Positions 7,325-7,348 of a stretch of 7,348 bases of DNA are shown here, one piece after another. Numbering within the stretch: position 1 is the stretch's first letter; every line of letters starts with the position of its first letter. The DNA is from an uncultured Oscillospiraceae bacterium (GTDB lineage Bacteria; Bacillota; Clostridia; Oscillospirales; Oscillospiraceae). A program made the translations under genes and the position numbers. Under the pieces are notes generated by a model that searched no databases, was not told the origin of the DNA, and saw only the letters and a list, made by a program, of their open reading frames with translations. The stretch spans positions 1 to 7,348 of the forward strand of contig CANQUO010000106.1 of NCBI GenBank assembly GCA_947627085.1, read 5' to 3'.

Positions 7325-7348
7325 CGGGCCGATGTGGGCATCGGCCCC
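7325..7348 (-). repeat. Right arm of 24-bp inverted repeat (REP/MITE-like)
   Basis: This is the exact reverse complement of 7221-7244, separated from it by 80 bp, with its own hairpin: GGGCCGATG (7326-7334), loop TGGG, CATCGGCCC (7339-7347). The arm reaches the last base of the window, so the repeat may extend further. The 80-bp core between the arms encodes nothing recognisable. Confidence 0.8.

Noticed and set aside
7153..7341. Minus-strand open frame of 62 codons in the right intergenic region
   Set aside because: It runs through all the hairpins and most of the inverted repeat, resembles no protein family I know, and its sequence is explained by repeat DNA.
1..7348. CRISPR array, tRNA or rRNA genes, prophage, toxin-antitoxin or defence genes
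   Set aside because: Apart from the single inverted pair at the right edge there are no regularly spaced repeats, no cloverleaf-like sequences, and every sizeable gene is a metabolic or envelope enzyme.

Overview
The window is GC-rich (by eye about 60%) and densely coding. Strong AGGAG-type ribosome binding sites, near-consensus vegetative promoters, frequent ATA isoleucine codons and the protein families point to a Clostridia-type Firmicute, probably an Oscillospiraceae-like gut or anaerobic lineage. This assignment is inference from style; there is no rRNA or other marker gene.

Left part (1-2957): two divergent genes for the first steps of the oxidative TCA branch. On the minus strand an aconitase/homoaconitase-family hydratase starts at 1278 and runs off the left edge (426 codons visible). 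On the plus strand a complete citrate synthase most likely starts at a TTG at 1522 and ends at 2883. Each gene has its own promoter with a 17-bp spacer, and about 85 bp separate the promoters. Together the two enzymes would take acetyl-CoA plus oxaloacetate to citrate and isocitrate, in such anaerobes usually for 2-oxoglutarate and glutamate supply. A symmetrical hairpin at 2925-2957 is a probable bidirectional terminator shared with the convergent operon to the right.

Middle and right part (2986-7109): a minus-strand operon of three tightly packed genes behind a perfect TTGACA-17-TATAAT promoter at 7081-7109. In transcription order they are a membrane-bound family 2 glycosyltransferase (7051-5774), a BaiN/HI0933-family flavoprotein (5747-4548) and a second, longer FAD-dependent dehydrogenase-like protein of the COG2509 type (4551-2986). 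The two flavoproteins overlap by ATGA. The packing implies co-expression, but the sequence does not reveal a shared pathway.

Right edge (7110-7348): no convincing gene. It holds two small hairpins and a 24-bp inverted repeat whose arms are each a hairpin and lie 80 bp apart; the right arm ends exactly at the window edge. This looks like a REP/BIME- or MITE-like dispersed element and is the part least explained by ordinary annotation. The rest looks like ordinary core-genome content, and I did not find a convincing new biological system.
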